Source: DATACN01 sp038215095
GTDB lineage: Bacteria; Actinomycetota; Thermoleophilia; Solirubrobacterales; Thermoleophilaceae
Length of the DNA stretch: 13,725 nucleotides
Direction: 5' to 3'
Assembly: GCA_038215095.1 (NCBI GenBank)
Contig: JBBQRG010000075.1
Location: 1 to 13,725 of the forward strand
A program made the position numbers and the translations under genes. Below the pieces are notes generated by a model. That model was not told where the DNA came from, made no database searches, and was given only the letters and a program-made list of their open reading frames with translations. Within the stretch, counting starts at the first letter, position 1, and the number at the start of each line of letters is the position of its first letter. Shown here one piece after another: positions 1-5,498 of this stretch.

Positions 1-707
1 ATCTCGACCGTGCCGAGGTTCGGGTGCGGGCGCACGTCGTACCAGAGGTAGGTGTAGTCGTTGATGACCTTGCAGGTGGTCATGAACTCGATCCGCTTGG
101 AGAAGTCCTCCCAGTCGTCGTAGCGCGGCGGGATGCCCACGCGCGGGAAGGCGCGGAAGATCGGCGTGCGGGTGGAGTCGAGGCCGGTCTGGTCGCCGCG
201 CCAAAAGGGCGAGTTGGCCGACAGGGCCAGCAGCAGCGGCAGGTGCACGCGCATCCCGTTGACCACGTGGACGGCCTTGTCGGGGTCGTCGATGCCCACG
301 TGCACGTGGATGCCGAAGATGATCTCCTGGCGGGCTACGAACTGGAGGCCGGCGATCAGGTCGCGGTAGCGCGGCCGCGACACGATCCGCTGGTCCTCCC
401 ACAGCGCGAACGGGTGCGTGCCGGCCGAGCCGATCGCGAGGCCGCGCTCGGAGGCGACCTGCTGCACCGTGCGCCGCAGCGCGCGCAGCTCCCGGCCCGC
501 CTCGCGCGTGTCGTGGCACGGCGTGGTGGCGATCTCGCAGACCGACTCCATCAGCTCGGGCTGAACGTGGCCGTCCTTCTCGACCTCCTCCAGGTCGGCC
601 AGGAGTCCCTCGATCGAGTTCGTCAGGTCGAGCGTCTCCGCGTCGACGATCATGAGCTCCTCCTCGATGCCGAGGGTGTAGGAGGGGCCCGTGAAACGGT
701 GCTCCAC
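1..707 (-). CDS. ybdK: YbdK/GCS2-family carboxylate-amine ligase (partial, C-terminus outside window)
   Basis: Read on the minus strand from a GTG at 707-705, this gives 235 residues before the window ends; full-length members are about 370. It begins VEHRFTGPSYTLGIEEEL: the GIEEEL motif (residues 13-18) is the ATP-grasp-like signature of the glutamate-cysteine ligase type 2 fold. HVHVG at residues 134-138 and a later VINDYTYLWYDVRPHPN segment also match the family. Characterised relatives join a carboxylate such as glutamate to an amine, often cysteine, with weak activity. The true substrate here cannot be read from sequence. No Shine-Dalgarno is visible, but TACGAT lies exactly 6 bases before the GTG, so the transcript may be leaderless. 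The ATG at 715-713 is out of frame. The gene is divergent from the DUF2090 gene across a 60-base spacer. Confidence 0.92.
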   Translation of the reverse strand, partial: MEHRFTGPSYTLGIEEELMIVDAETLDLTNSIEGLLADLEEVEKDGHVQPELMESVCEIATTPCHDTREAGRELRALRRTVQQVASERGLAIGSAGTHPFALWEDQRIVSRPRYRDLIAGLQFVARQEIIFGIHVHVGIDDPDKAVHVVNGMRVHLPLLLALSANSPFWRGDQTGLDSTRTPIFRAFPRVGIPPRYDDWEDFSKRIEFMTTCKVINDYTYLWYDVRPHPNLGTVE

Positions 708-713
708 GCGCGC

Positions 714-719
714 ATCGTA
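714..719 (-). promoter_or_regulatory. Candidate -10 hexamer (TACGAT) for a leaderless ybdK transcript
   Basis: On the minus strand TACGAT is followed by GCGCGC and then the GTG start codon. A start site 6-7 bases downstream of a TANNNT box would fall on the GTG itself. I see no convincing -35 at 17-18 bases, so the call rests on position and on the similar arrangement at other genes in the window. Confidence 0.4.
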
Positions 720-735
720 GCCGCGGCCCCCCCTG

Positions 736-764
736 TATAACCCAGGGACCGGCAATCAGGAGGA
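736..764 (+). promoter_or_regulatory. Candidate -10 (TATAAC) and strong Shine-Dalgarno of the DUF2090 gene
   Basis: TATAAC at 736-741 is the only AT-rich hexamer in this GC-rich divergent spacer. It is followed by AGGAGGA at 758-764, three bases before the ATG at 768. The Shine-Dalgarno is one of the clearest in the window and fixes the start. The -10 is a guess from composition and position. Confidence 0.5.
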
Positions 765-767
765 CGA

Positions 768-1700
768 ATGGCACTCGGCTACGACGGCAAGCTCTACATC
801 CTGGCGTTCGACCATCGCGGCTCGTTCCAGAAGAAGATGTTCGGTATCGAGGGCGATCCGGACGACGAGCAGACGGCGACGATCTCGGACGCCAAGCACC
901 TGATCTTCGAGGGGCTGCTGAAGGCCTCCGAGCAGGGCGCGGAGCCGGATGTGACCGGCTGCCTGGTGGACGAGCAGTTCGGCGAGCCCAAGGGCATCCC
1001 CCGCGAGGCGAAGGAGCGCGGCCTGAAGCTGGCGATGCCGGTGGAGAAGTCCGGCCAGAACGAGTTCGACTTCCAGTACGACGACGACTTCGGCAAGCAC
1101 ATCGAGGAGTTCGATCCCGACTTCGCCAAGGTGCTGGTGCGCTACAACCCGGACGGCGACAAGGAGATGAACGAGCGCCAGTCAGAGCGGCTCAAGCGCC
1201 TCGCCGACTGGCTCCACGAGCACGACCGCAAGTTCCTCTTCGAGCTGCTGGTGCCGGCCGAGGAAGCGCAGCTGGAGCAGGTCGACGGCGACGAGGACCG
1301 CTACGACGACGAGCTGCGCCCCGAGCTGATGCGGCGCGCGATCACGGACCTCCAGGACTACGGCGTGGAGGCGGACATCTGGAAGATCGAGGGCATCTCC
1401 TCGGCCGAGGACTGCAAGCGGATCGCCGACACCTGCCGCCGCGACGGCCGCGACGGCGTCGTCTGCGTGGTGCTGGGACGCGGCGCCGACGACGAGAAGG
1501 TCGAGGAGTGGCTCCGCTCGGGCGCCCCGGTGGACGGCTACTCCGGCTTCGCGATCGGCCGCACGATCTGGTGGGACGCGCTGAAGGGCTTCCTGGCGGG
1601 CGACGTCGAGCGCGAGGAGGCGAGCGACCAGATCGCCCGCAGCTACCTGCGTTTCGTGGACGTCTACCGGCAGGCCGAGCGGGAGCCCGCGGCCGCATAA
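768..1700 (+). CDS. Stand-alone DUF2090 protein, LacD-like TIM-barrel aldolase family
   Basis: This 310-residue protein has the DUF2090 signature: LAFDHRGSF (12-20), AMPVEKSGQ, KVLVRYNPDGD, LFELLVP, WKIEG (205-209) and a C-terminal GFAIGRTIWWDALKG. In many bacteria DUF2090 is the C-terminal half of a fusion with the IolC sugar kinase and is linked to cleavage of 2-deoxy-5-keto-gluconate 6-phosphate in inositol breakdown. Here the kinase half is absent and no iol gene is nearby. By analogy with class I aldolases of the LacD type, Lys206 in WKIEG is the candidate Schiff-base lysine; that is inference. The protein is notably acidic and cytosolic (no signal peptide or TM segment). The start is secured by AGGAGGA upstream. 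The family is clear; the substrate is open. Confidence 0.85.
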   Translation: MALGYDGKLYILAFDHRGSFQKKMFGIEGDPDDEQTATISDAKHLIFEGLLKASEQGAEPDVTGCLVDEQFGEPKGIPREAKERGLKLAMPVEKSGQNEFDFQYDDDFGKHIEEFDPDFAKVLVRYNPDGDKEMNERQSERLKRLADWLHEHDRKFLFELLVPAEEAQLEQVDGDEDRYDDELRPELMRRAITDLQDYGVEADIWKIEGISSAEDCKRIADTCRRDGRDGVVCVVLGRGADDEKVEEWLRSGAPVDGYSGFAIGRTIWWDALKGFLAGDVEREEASDQIARSYLRFVDVYRQAEREPAAA

Positions 1701-1706
1701 CGCTGG

Positions 1707-1712
1707 TAGCCT
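1707..1712 (+). promoter_or_regulatory. Candidate extended -10 (TGGTAGCCT) before the small membrane protein
   Basis: TAGCCT, preceded by TG at 1704-1705, ends 10 bases before the ATG at 1723. There is no Shine-Dalgarno in between (the spacer is C-rich), so a near-leaderless transcript of a few bases is the simplest reading. Cotranscription with the DUF2090 gene, which ends only 22 bases upstream of this ATG, is an alternative. Confidence 0.35.
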
Positions 1713-1722
1713 CCCGCCCGCC

Positions 1723-1962
1723 ATGCGGATGAAGCAATCGATAGCGCAGTTCGAGCGGGAGTTCCTCGAAGAGGCCGAGGAGATGGTCGCCCGCCGCGAG
1801 CGCCTGCGCCGCGAGGCGGCTCAGCGCTCGCGCGTGCGCCGCAAGGAGCGCGTCCAGAAGCAGGGCAAGCTTCGTTTCGCCCTGCTGGCCGCCTCGATCG
1901 TTCTCACCGCGGTCGTCGTGACGATCGCGATGTTCGAGACCCTCGCGCTGCTCGTCTCGTAA
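1723..1962 (+). CDS. Small single-pass membrane protein, unknown function
   Basis: This 79-residue protein starts at ATG 1723; a second in-frame ATG at 1729 is possible. Residues 1-48 are a highly charged, heptad-like helix rich in Arg/Glu (EEAEEMVARRERLRREAAQ), ending in a very basic stretch. Residues about 50-76 form one hydrophobic helix (FALLAASIVLTAVVVTIAMF). The positive-inside rule predicts a cytoplasmic coiled coil anchored by a C-terminal TM segment. There is no known domain that I recognise. It follows the DUF2090 gene by 22 bases and is convergent with csrA, with hairpin repeat A between the two stops. It is probably a real gene because codon use is normal and the layout is sensible, but the function is unknown. 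Confidence 0.75.
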   Translation: MRMKQSIAQFEREFLEEAEEMVARRERLRREAAQRSRVRRKERVQKQGKLRFALLAASIVLTAVVVTIAMFETLALLVS

Positions 1963-1966
1963 GCGT

Positions 1967-2003
1967 CATCCGCGCGCAGCCGGCCGAGCCGGCTGCTTGC
2001 GGC
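1967..2003 (+). repeat. Intergenic hairpin repeat, copy A
   Basis: Canonical orientation is on the plus strand. CCGC (1970-1973) pairs with GCGG (1999-2002), then an internal loop GCG/CTT (one further G-C pair is possible), then an 8-bp inner stem 1977-1984/1988-1995 (CAGCCGGC with GCCGGCTG) closed by a CGA triloop. It fills the convergent gap between the small membrane gene and csrA and ends on the last base of the csrA stop codon. It could end transcription in both directions, but there is no U-tract. Copies B and C in this window share its flanks and shape. Confidence 0.8.
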
Positions 2004-2209
2004 TAGCGGCTTGTCGAGGCGCCCTGGACGTTGGCGTCGTCGCCGCGTTCCTGCTGGATCTCGACGTACACCTCCTTGCGGAATACCGGCACCGCTCGGG
2101 GGGCCTCGATCCCGATCCTGACCTTCTCACCCATGATCGCGAGCACCGATACCTCGATGTCGTCGCCGATCATGATGCTCTGGTTCGACTTCCTGGTTAG
2201 AACGAGCAT
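2003..2209 (-). CDS. csrA: Carbon storage regulator CsrA, RNA-binding translational regulator
   Basis: This 68-residue protein starts MLVLTRKSNQSIMIGDDI and carries the key RNA-contact residues of the family: L4, R6 and R44 in VFRKEV. CsrA is a homodimeric RNA-binding protein that recognises GGA motifs in mRNA leaders, blocking or aiding ribosome binding. In Gram-positive bacteria it often controls flagellin with FliW, but no flagellar gene is in this window. A tail of about 16 polar residues follows the core (QQERGDDANVQGASTSR). The start has a Shine-Dalgarno, GGGAG, about 7 bases upstream, which itself contains a GGA and so could allow autoregulation (inference). It is divergent from the HTH/RGG gene and convergent with the small membrane gene. 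Confidence 0.96.
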   Translation of the reverse strand: MLVLTRKSNQSIMIGDDIEVSVLAIMGEKVRIGIEAPRAVPVFRKEVYVEIQQERGDDANVQGASTSR

Positions 2210-2279
2210 CGGCGTCTCCCTGCCTGGGACGTCGTGGACCCTGCAAGTAACAGGCTACCCGGGACTAAACCCCCCTTGC

Positions 2280-2285
2280 TAGTCT
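2280..2285 (+). promoter_or_regulatory. Candidate extended -10 (TGCTAGTCT) of the HTH/RGG gene
   Basis: TAGTCT with an upstream TG (2277-2278) ends 10 bases before the TTG start at 2296. No Shine-Dalgarno lies between. The spacing equals that seen before the gene at 1723. The rest of the 86-base csrA divergent spacer holds a C-run (2270-2275) and no other clear signal. Confidence 0.4.
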
Positions 2286-2295
2286 GCGGCGCGCC

Positions 2296-2898
2296 TTGGC
2301 ACGGCGATCCCTCAAACCCCAGCTGAACCAGATCCGGACCTGGGCCCGCCAGGGCCGGACCGACGCCTGGATCGCTCACCAGCTCGATGTGTCGGTCTCG
2401 GACATCCGGGGCTTCAAGCGCGAGCACGGCCTGACAGAGGCCGACGGCGAGAACGACGCGCCGGCCACCGGCGTCGCGGGCGACGAGGAGCTGGACCTGC
2501 GCGCCGAGGACGACGCGCTCGTGGCGGCCGCCCTCGAGGAGGAGGCCGACGAGGAGCCAGTGGACAGTCCACAGTCGACAGAGGCGCAGGACGAGGCCGG
2601 GTCCGACTCCCAGGAGGGCGACGAGGAGCCCAAGCCCCGCCGCCGCGGCCGCCGGGGCGGGCGCGGCAGGGGCCGCGGGGGCCGTGGAGGCCGCCCGCGC
2701 GCGCTCGAGGGCACGTTCGACCACGGCGACGAGGGCTACGGCCTCTGGCTCGACCCGGCCGTCCAGGACGACCCCGTCTACGCCGAGCACTGGGCCGGGC
2801 ACCGTCCCGTCTCGATCACCGTCGAGGCCGACCGCATCGTCATTCGCCGCGCCGGCGAGGACGCCGACTCGAACGGCGACGACGACAACGGCGACTAG
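2296..2898 (+). CDS. Hypothetical protein: N-terminal HTH-like segment, acidic linker, RGG box, conserved C-terminal module
   Basis: 200 residues from a TTG start (LARRSLKPQLNQIRTWARQG). Residues about 9-45 look like a helix-turn-helix (IRTWARQGRTDAWIAHQL, then VSVSDIRGFKREHG), similar in style to resolvase or sigma-like recognition helices. Residues about 50-112 are strongly acidic and low-complexity. Residues about 114-133 form an arginine-glycine box (RRRGRRGGRGRGRGGRGG), typical of RNA-binding or condensate-forming tails. Residues about 137-187 are an ordered module rich in aromatic residues (GYGLWLDPAVQDDPVYAEHW, then VSITVEADRIVIRRA). The tail is acidic again. I do not recognise a named family. 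The HTH and RGG box suggest a nucleic-acid-binding regulator (inference). It is divergent from csrA. Confidence 0.8.
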   Translation: MARRSLKPQLNQIRTWARQGRTDAWIAHQLDVSVSDIRGFKREHGLTEADGENDAPATGVAGDEELDLRAEDDALVAAALEEEADEEPVDSPQSTEAQDEAGSDSQEGDEEPKPRRRGRRGGRGRGRGGRGGRPRALEGTFDHGDEGYGLWLDPAVQDDPVYAEHWAGHRPVSITVEADRIVIRRAGEDADSNGDDDNGD

Positions 2899-2907
2899 GG
2901 CCGTGGC

Positions 2908-3234
2908 CTAGGGACGGCCGTGGCGCTCGCGGGCGCGGCCGCCCGCGAAGTTCGACGACTCCCGCGCGTAGCGCGCGAAGGCGGCGTCCACCACCGCGGT
3001 GGCGTCGCTCCCCGCCGCATAGCGGGTGGCAAGGTCCTCGGCCCAGTCGGTGCCGCTCGAGTAGTAGTCCGCCAGCTCGTCGAGCAGGAACCTCCCGCCC
3101 AGCCTGCGCCTGAGCTCGTCGAGCACTATCTCGGCGGCTCGCTCGAGGTCCCGCTGCTCGAGCTCGGGGGCCTCGCGGAGGCGGCGCTCCCCCTCCTGCC
3201 ACTGGTAGAGAGCATTCTCGACTGCATAGGGCAT
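2908..3234 (-). CDS. Conserved hypothetical protein downstream of ftsB
   Basis: 108 residues from ATG 3234-3232 (MPYAVENALYQWQEGERRLR). An earlier in-frame ATG at 3267 lies inside ftsB and is less likely. The protein appears alpha-helical and cytosolic, with conserved-looking blocks: ENALYQWQEGERRL near the N-terminus, LDELRRRLGG, FLLDELADYYSSGTDW in the middle and VVDAAFARYARESSNFAGG near the C-terminus. I recall no function for this family. It follows the ftsB stop by 10 bases, so it is probably the last gene of the eno-ftsB unit. Its stop is 9 bases from that of the convergent HTH/RGG gene, with short GGCC repeats between them that could form a weak hairpin. Confidence 0.75.
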   Translation of the reverse strand: MPYAVENALYQWQEGERRLREAPELEQRDLERAAEIVLDELRRRLGGRFLLDELADYYSSGTDWAEDLATRYAAGSDATAVVDAAFARYARESSNFAGGRARERHGRP

Positions 3235-3244
3235 GAGCCCGAAG

Positions 3245-3535
3245 TTACCGGGAGGGGAGGTTCTCAATCACATACGAGCGCTCGCCCTGGCGCACCATGC
3301 CCAGGCGCCGCGCCTCGCTCTCGAGCGCTCCGGGCGCCCGCAGCCGCTTCAGGTTTCGCTTCAGCTCGCGGTTCTTGGCCAGCAGCGAGTCGAGCTGGCC
3401 GTGCTGCTCCCCGGCCGTCCGCGACTGCTCGATCCAGTGCCTCGCGGGCGAGACGTAGGAAAGCGTGATCACGGCGAGGGTCGCCAGCAGCGCCAGGCGG
3501 CCGACGCGGTCCCAACGGATGCCGGAGCGCCGCAT
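3245..3535 (-). CDS. ftsB: Septum formation initiator, FtsB/DivIC family
   Basis: This 96-residue bitopic membrane protein has a short basic N-terminus (MRRSGIRWDRVGR), one TM helix at about residues 13-28 (LALLATLAVITLSYVS), then an extracytoplasmic coiled coil (about 36-66, with leucine-rich heptads LLAKNRELKRNLKRL) and a short C-terminal domain with EARRLGMVRQGERSYVI. This is the classic FtsB/DivIC layout: the protein joins FtsL and FtsQ to activate septal peptidoglycan synthesis. The motif EAR-LGMV-PGE is slightly altered, as VRQGE. It lies 67 bases downstream of eno, as in many actinobacteria, where divIC follows eno. The eno-ftsB spacer contains a heptamer tandem repeat. I chose ATG 3535-3533. 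Confidence 0.9.
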   Translation of the reverse strand: MRRSGIRWDRVGRLALLATLAVITLSYVSPARHWIEQSRTAGEQHGQLDSLLAKNRELKRNLKRLRAPGALESEARRLGMVRQGERSYVIENLPSR

Positions 3536-3576
3536 GTAGCTGGCTTCGGGCCGGAAGCGCGCGTTCCTTCAGAGGA

Positions 3577-3600
3577 CAGAGAGCAGAGAGCAGAGAGCAG
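3577..3600 (+). repeat. Heptamer tandem repeat (CAGAGAG) in the eno-ftsB spacer
   Basis: Three perfect copies of CAGAGAG fill 3577-3597, followed by a partial CAG. They sit between the eno stop (3605-3603) and the ftsB start (3535). The related AGAGGACAG just before suggests a decayed fourth unit. Such heptamers can change copy number by slippage and would alter the leader length of ftsB. Confidence 0.85.
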
Positions 3601-3602
3601 GA

Positions 3603-4877
3603 CTACGCCCGGAAGGCTGAGCGGCCCGGATACTCGGCGTCGGTACCCAGCGCCTCTTCAATACGCAGCAGCTGGTTGTACTTCGCCACGCGGTCTGAGC
3701 GCGAGGGGGCGCCGGTTTTTATCTGGCCGCAGCCGGTGGCCACCGCCAGGTCGGCGATCGTCGTGTCCTCGGTCTCGCCGGAGCGGTGAGACATCACCGC
3801 CGTGTAGCCGGCCTCCTGGGCCATCTTGACCGCGTCGAGCGTCTCTGTGAGCGTGCCGATCTGGTTGACCTTCAGGAGGATCGAGTTGGCCACGCCCATG
3901 TCGATTCCGCGCTTCAGGCGCTCCGTGTTGGTCACGAACAGGTCATCACCCACCAGCTGGACGCGCTCGCCGATGCGATCGGTGACGGCCTTCCAGCCGT
4001 CCCAGTCCTCCTCGTCCATGCCGTCCTCGATCGACACCACGGGATAGCGCTCGACGATGTCGGCCCAGTAGTCGGCCAGCTCCTCGGCCGAGAGCGTGCG
4101 GCCCTCGTGCTCGAGCACGTAGCCGCCGTCGTCGAAGATCTCGCTGGTGGCCGGGTCGATGGCGATCGCCACGTCGTCGCCGGGCTTGTAGCCGGCGACC
4201 TCGATGCCCTCGATCAGCGCCTCGAGAGCGGCCTCGTTCGAGTCGAGGTCGGGGGCGAAGCCGCCCTCGTCACCGACGGCCGTGGACAGCCCGCGGGCGT
4301 GCAGTGTCTTCTTCAGGCCGTGAAAGGTCTCCGAGCCGGCCTGTAGCGCCTCGCTGAAGCTCGGAAAGCCCACAGGCACCACCATGAACTCCTGGAAGTC
4401 GACCTTGTTGTCGGCGTGGGCTCCGCCGTTCAGCACGTTCATCATCGGCACGGGCAGCACGTGCGCCGCCTCGCCGCCCAGGTAGCGCCAGAGCGGCAGG
4501 CCGGCCTCGGCGGCCGCGGCGCGCGCCGCCGCCAGCGACACGCCCAGGATGGCGTTGGCGCCGAGGCGCCCCTTGTTCTCGCTGCCGTCCAGGTCGATCA
4601 TGGTGCGGTCGAGCGTCTCCTGGTCGGCCGGGTCGAGGCCGTGCACGGCTTCCGCCAGCTCCCCGTTCACGTTCGCGACGGCCTGCGTGACGCCCTTGCC
4701 GCCCCAGGCGTCGCCGCCGTCGCGCAGCTCGACCGCCTCGAACTCGCCGGTCGAGGCACCCGAGGGCACCGCGGCGCGCCCGGCCGCGCCGGACTTCAGC
4801 ACCAGGTCCACCTCGACCGTCGGGTTGCCGCGGCTGTCGAGGATCTGCCGGGCGTGGACTCGTTCGATCTCGCTCAT
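3603..4877 (-). CDS. eno: Enolase (phosphopyruvate hydratase)
   Basis: This 424-residue enolase converts 2-phosphoglycerate to phosphoenolpyruvate in glycolysis; it is cytosolic, Mg-dependent and usually a dimer or octamer. It starts MSEIERVHARQILDSRGNPT. It shows PSGASTGEFEAVELRD, a metal-site SIEDGMDEEDW, LVGDDLFVTN, catalytic Lys336 in LLKVNQIGT, SHRSGETED with His364-Arg365-Ser366, and substrate Lys387 in IKTGAPSRSDR. All sit about five residues before the E. coli positions, and none is missing. The ATG overlaps the mazG stop (ATGA at 4877-4874), so translation is probably coupled. A conserved mfd-mazG-eno-divIC order is known from mycobacteria. Confidence 0.98.
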   Translation of the reverse strand: MSEIERVHARQILDSRGNPTVEVDLVLKSGAAGRAAVPSGASTGEFEAVELRDGGDAWGGKGVTQAVANVNGELAEAVHGLDPADQETLDRTMIDLDGSENKGRLGANAILGVSLAAARAAAAEAGLPLWRYLGGEAAHVLPVPMMNVLNGGAHADNKVDFQEFMVVPVGFPSFSEALQAGSETFHGLKKTLHARGLSTAVGDEGGFAPDLDSNEAALEALIEGIEVAGYKPGDDVAIAIDPATSEIFDDGGYVLEHEGRTLSAEELADYWADIVERYPVVSIEDGMDEEDWDGWKAVTDRIGERVQLVGDDLFVTNTERLKRGIDMGVANSILLKVNQIGTLTETLDAVKMAQEAGYTAVMSHRSGETEDTTIADLAVATGCGQIKTGAPSRSDRVAKYNQLLRIEEALGTDAEYPGRSAFRA

Positions 4878-5488
4878 CGGTCCGTGCGTTCTACCTGTTC
4901 GCGATAGCGATCGGCGGCGCGCCTCAGCTCGAGCTCGGGATCGGCGCCCGCGTCCACGGCCCCACGCACCGCCTCTAGCAGCCGCGCACCGTGGTCGTCG
5001 CCTTCGGGCTCCGCCTCCACGCCGGCGCTGCGCGCCCGCTTCAGCACCTTCTGGGCGTAGAGCGTCGAGGGCAGCGTCGCGGCGATCTCGCCGAACACCT
5101 CCCCACCTCGCTCGTCTTCGCGCTTGATCTGGCTCCAGTTGCGCACGACGTCCCCCGCCGTCTCGGCTTCACGCTCGCCAAAGACGTGCGGGTGGCGGCG
5201 GATCAGCTTCTGGCGGCAGTGCTCGGCGACCTCCGCCAGGCTGCCCGCGCCGCGCTCCTCCATGAGCAGCGACAGGAAGTAGACCTGGAACAGCACGTCG
5301 CCCAGCTCGTCCACGAGCTTTGCGTCGTCGCCCGACTCGGCGGCGTCGGCCAGCTCATAGGCCTCCTCGACGGTGTGCGGCACGATCGAGCGCTCGTCCT
5401 GCTCGCGATCCCAGGGGCACTCGCGGCGCAGCAGCCGGGTGATCTCGTCGAGCCGCGCCAGGGCAGCCGCGAGCTCGGACTCCGGCAC
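4874..5488 (-). CDS. mazG: MazG-family nucleoside triphosphate pyrophosphohydrolase
   Basis: 204 residues from a GTG at 5488-5486 (VPESELAAALARLDEITRLL). MazG hydrolyses (d)NTPs, especially damaged or non-canonical ones, to NMP and pyrophosphate. Family motifs are present: CPWDREQ, EEAYELADA (the EExxE metal site) and LVDELGDVLFQVYF (the ExxD partner), followed by RRHPHVFGE and NWSQIKR, which are typical of the longer, E. coli-like MazG. The length is shorter than the two-domain E. coli enzyme (263) but common in actinobacteria. The start codon lies within a palindrome (5484-5498) that also touches the upstream stop codon, and no clear Shine-Dalgarno is seen. It overlaps eno by 4 bases and follows the foldase gene by 9. 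Confidence 0.93.
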   Translation of the reverse strand: MPESELAAALARLDEITRLLRRECPWDREQDERSIVPHTVEEAYELADAAESGDDAKLVDELGDVLFQVYFLSLLMEERGAGSLAEVAEHCRQKLIRRHPHVFGEREAETAGDVVRNWSQIKREDERGGEVFGEIAATLPSTLYAQKVLKRARSAGVEAEPEGDDHGARLLEAVRGAVDAGADPELELRRAADRYREQVERTDR

Positions 5489-5498
5489 GGCCCGTGCC
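5484..5498. other. Palindrome enclosing the mazG start codon
   Basis: On the minus strand GGCACGGGCCGTGCC forms a 6-bp stem with a GGC triloop. The 3' arm includes the mazG GTG start, and the 5' arm begins at the last base of the foldase stop codon. A translating ribosome finishing the upstream gene would have to open it, so it could couple mazG translation to that gene. Function is inferred. Confidence 0.5.

Noticed and set aside
24..740. Long plus-strand reading frame opposite ybdK
   Set aside because: It is the complement of the clear GCS2-family frame and has the Ala/Arg/Val/Leu-rich composition of an antisense shadow.
2895..2911. Inverted repeat between the HTH/RGG gene and the convergent hypothetical
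   Set aside because: Pairing is short (GGCC/GGCC with a 2-base loop, or 5 bp with a mismatch) and there is no U-tract, so a terminator call is not justified.
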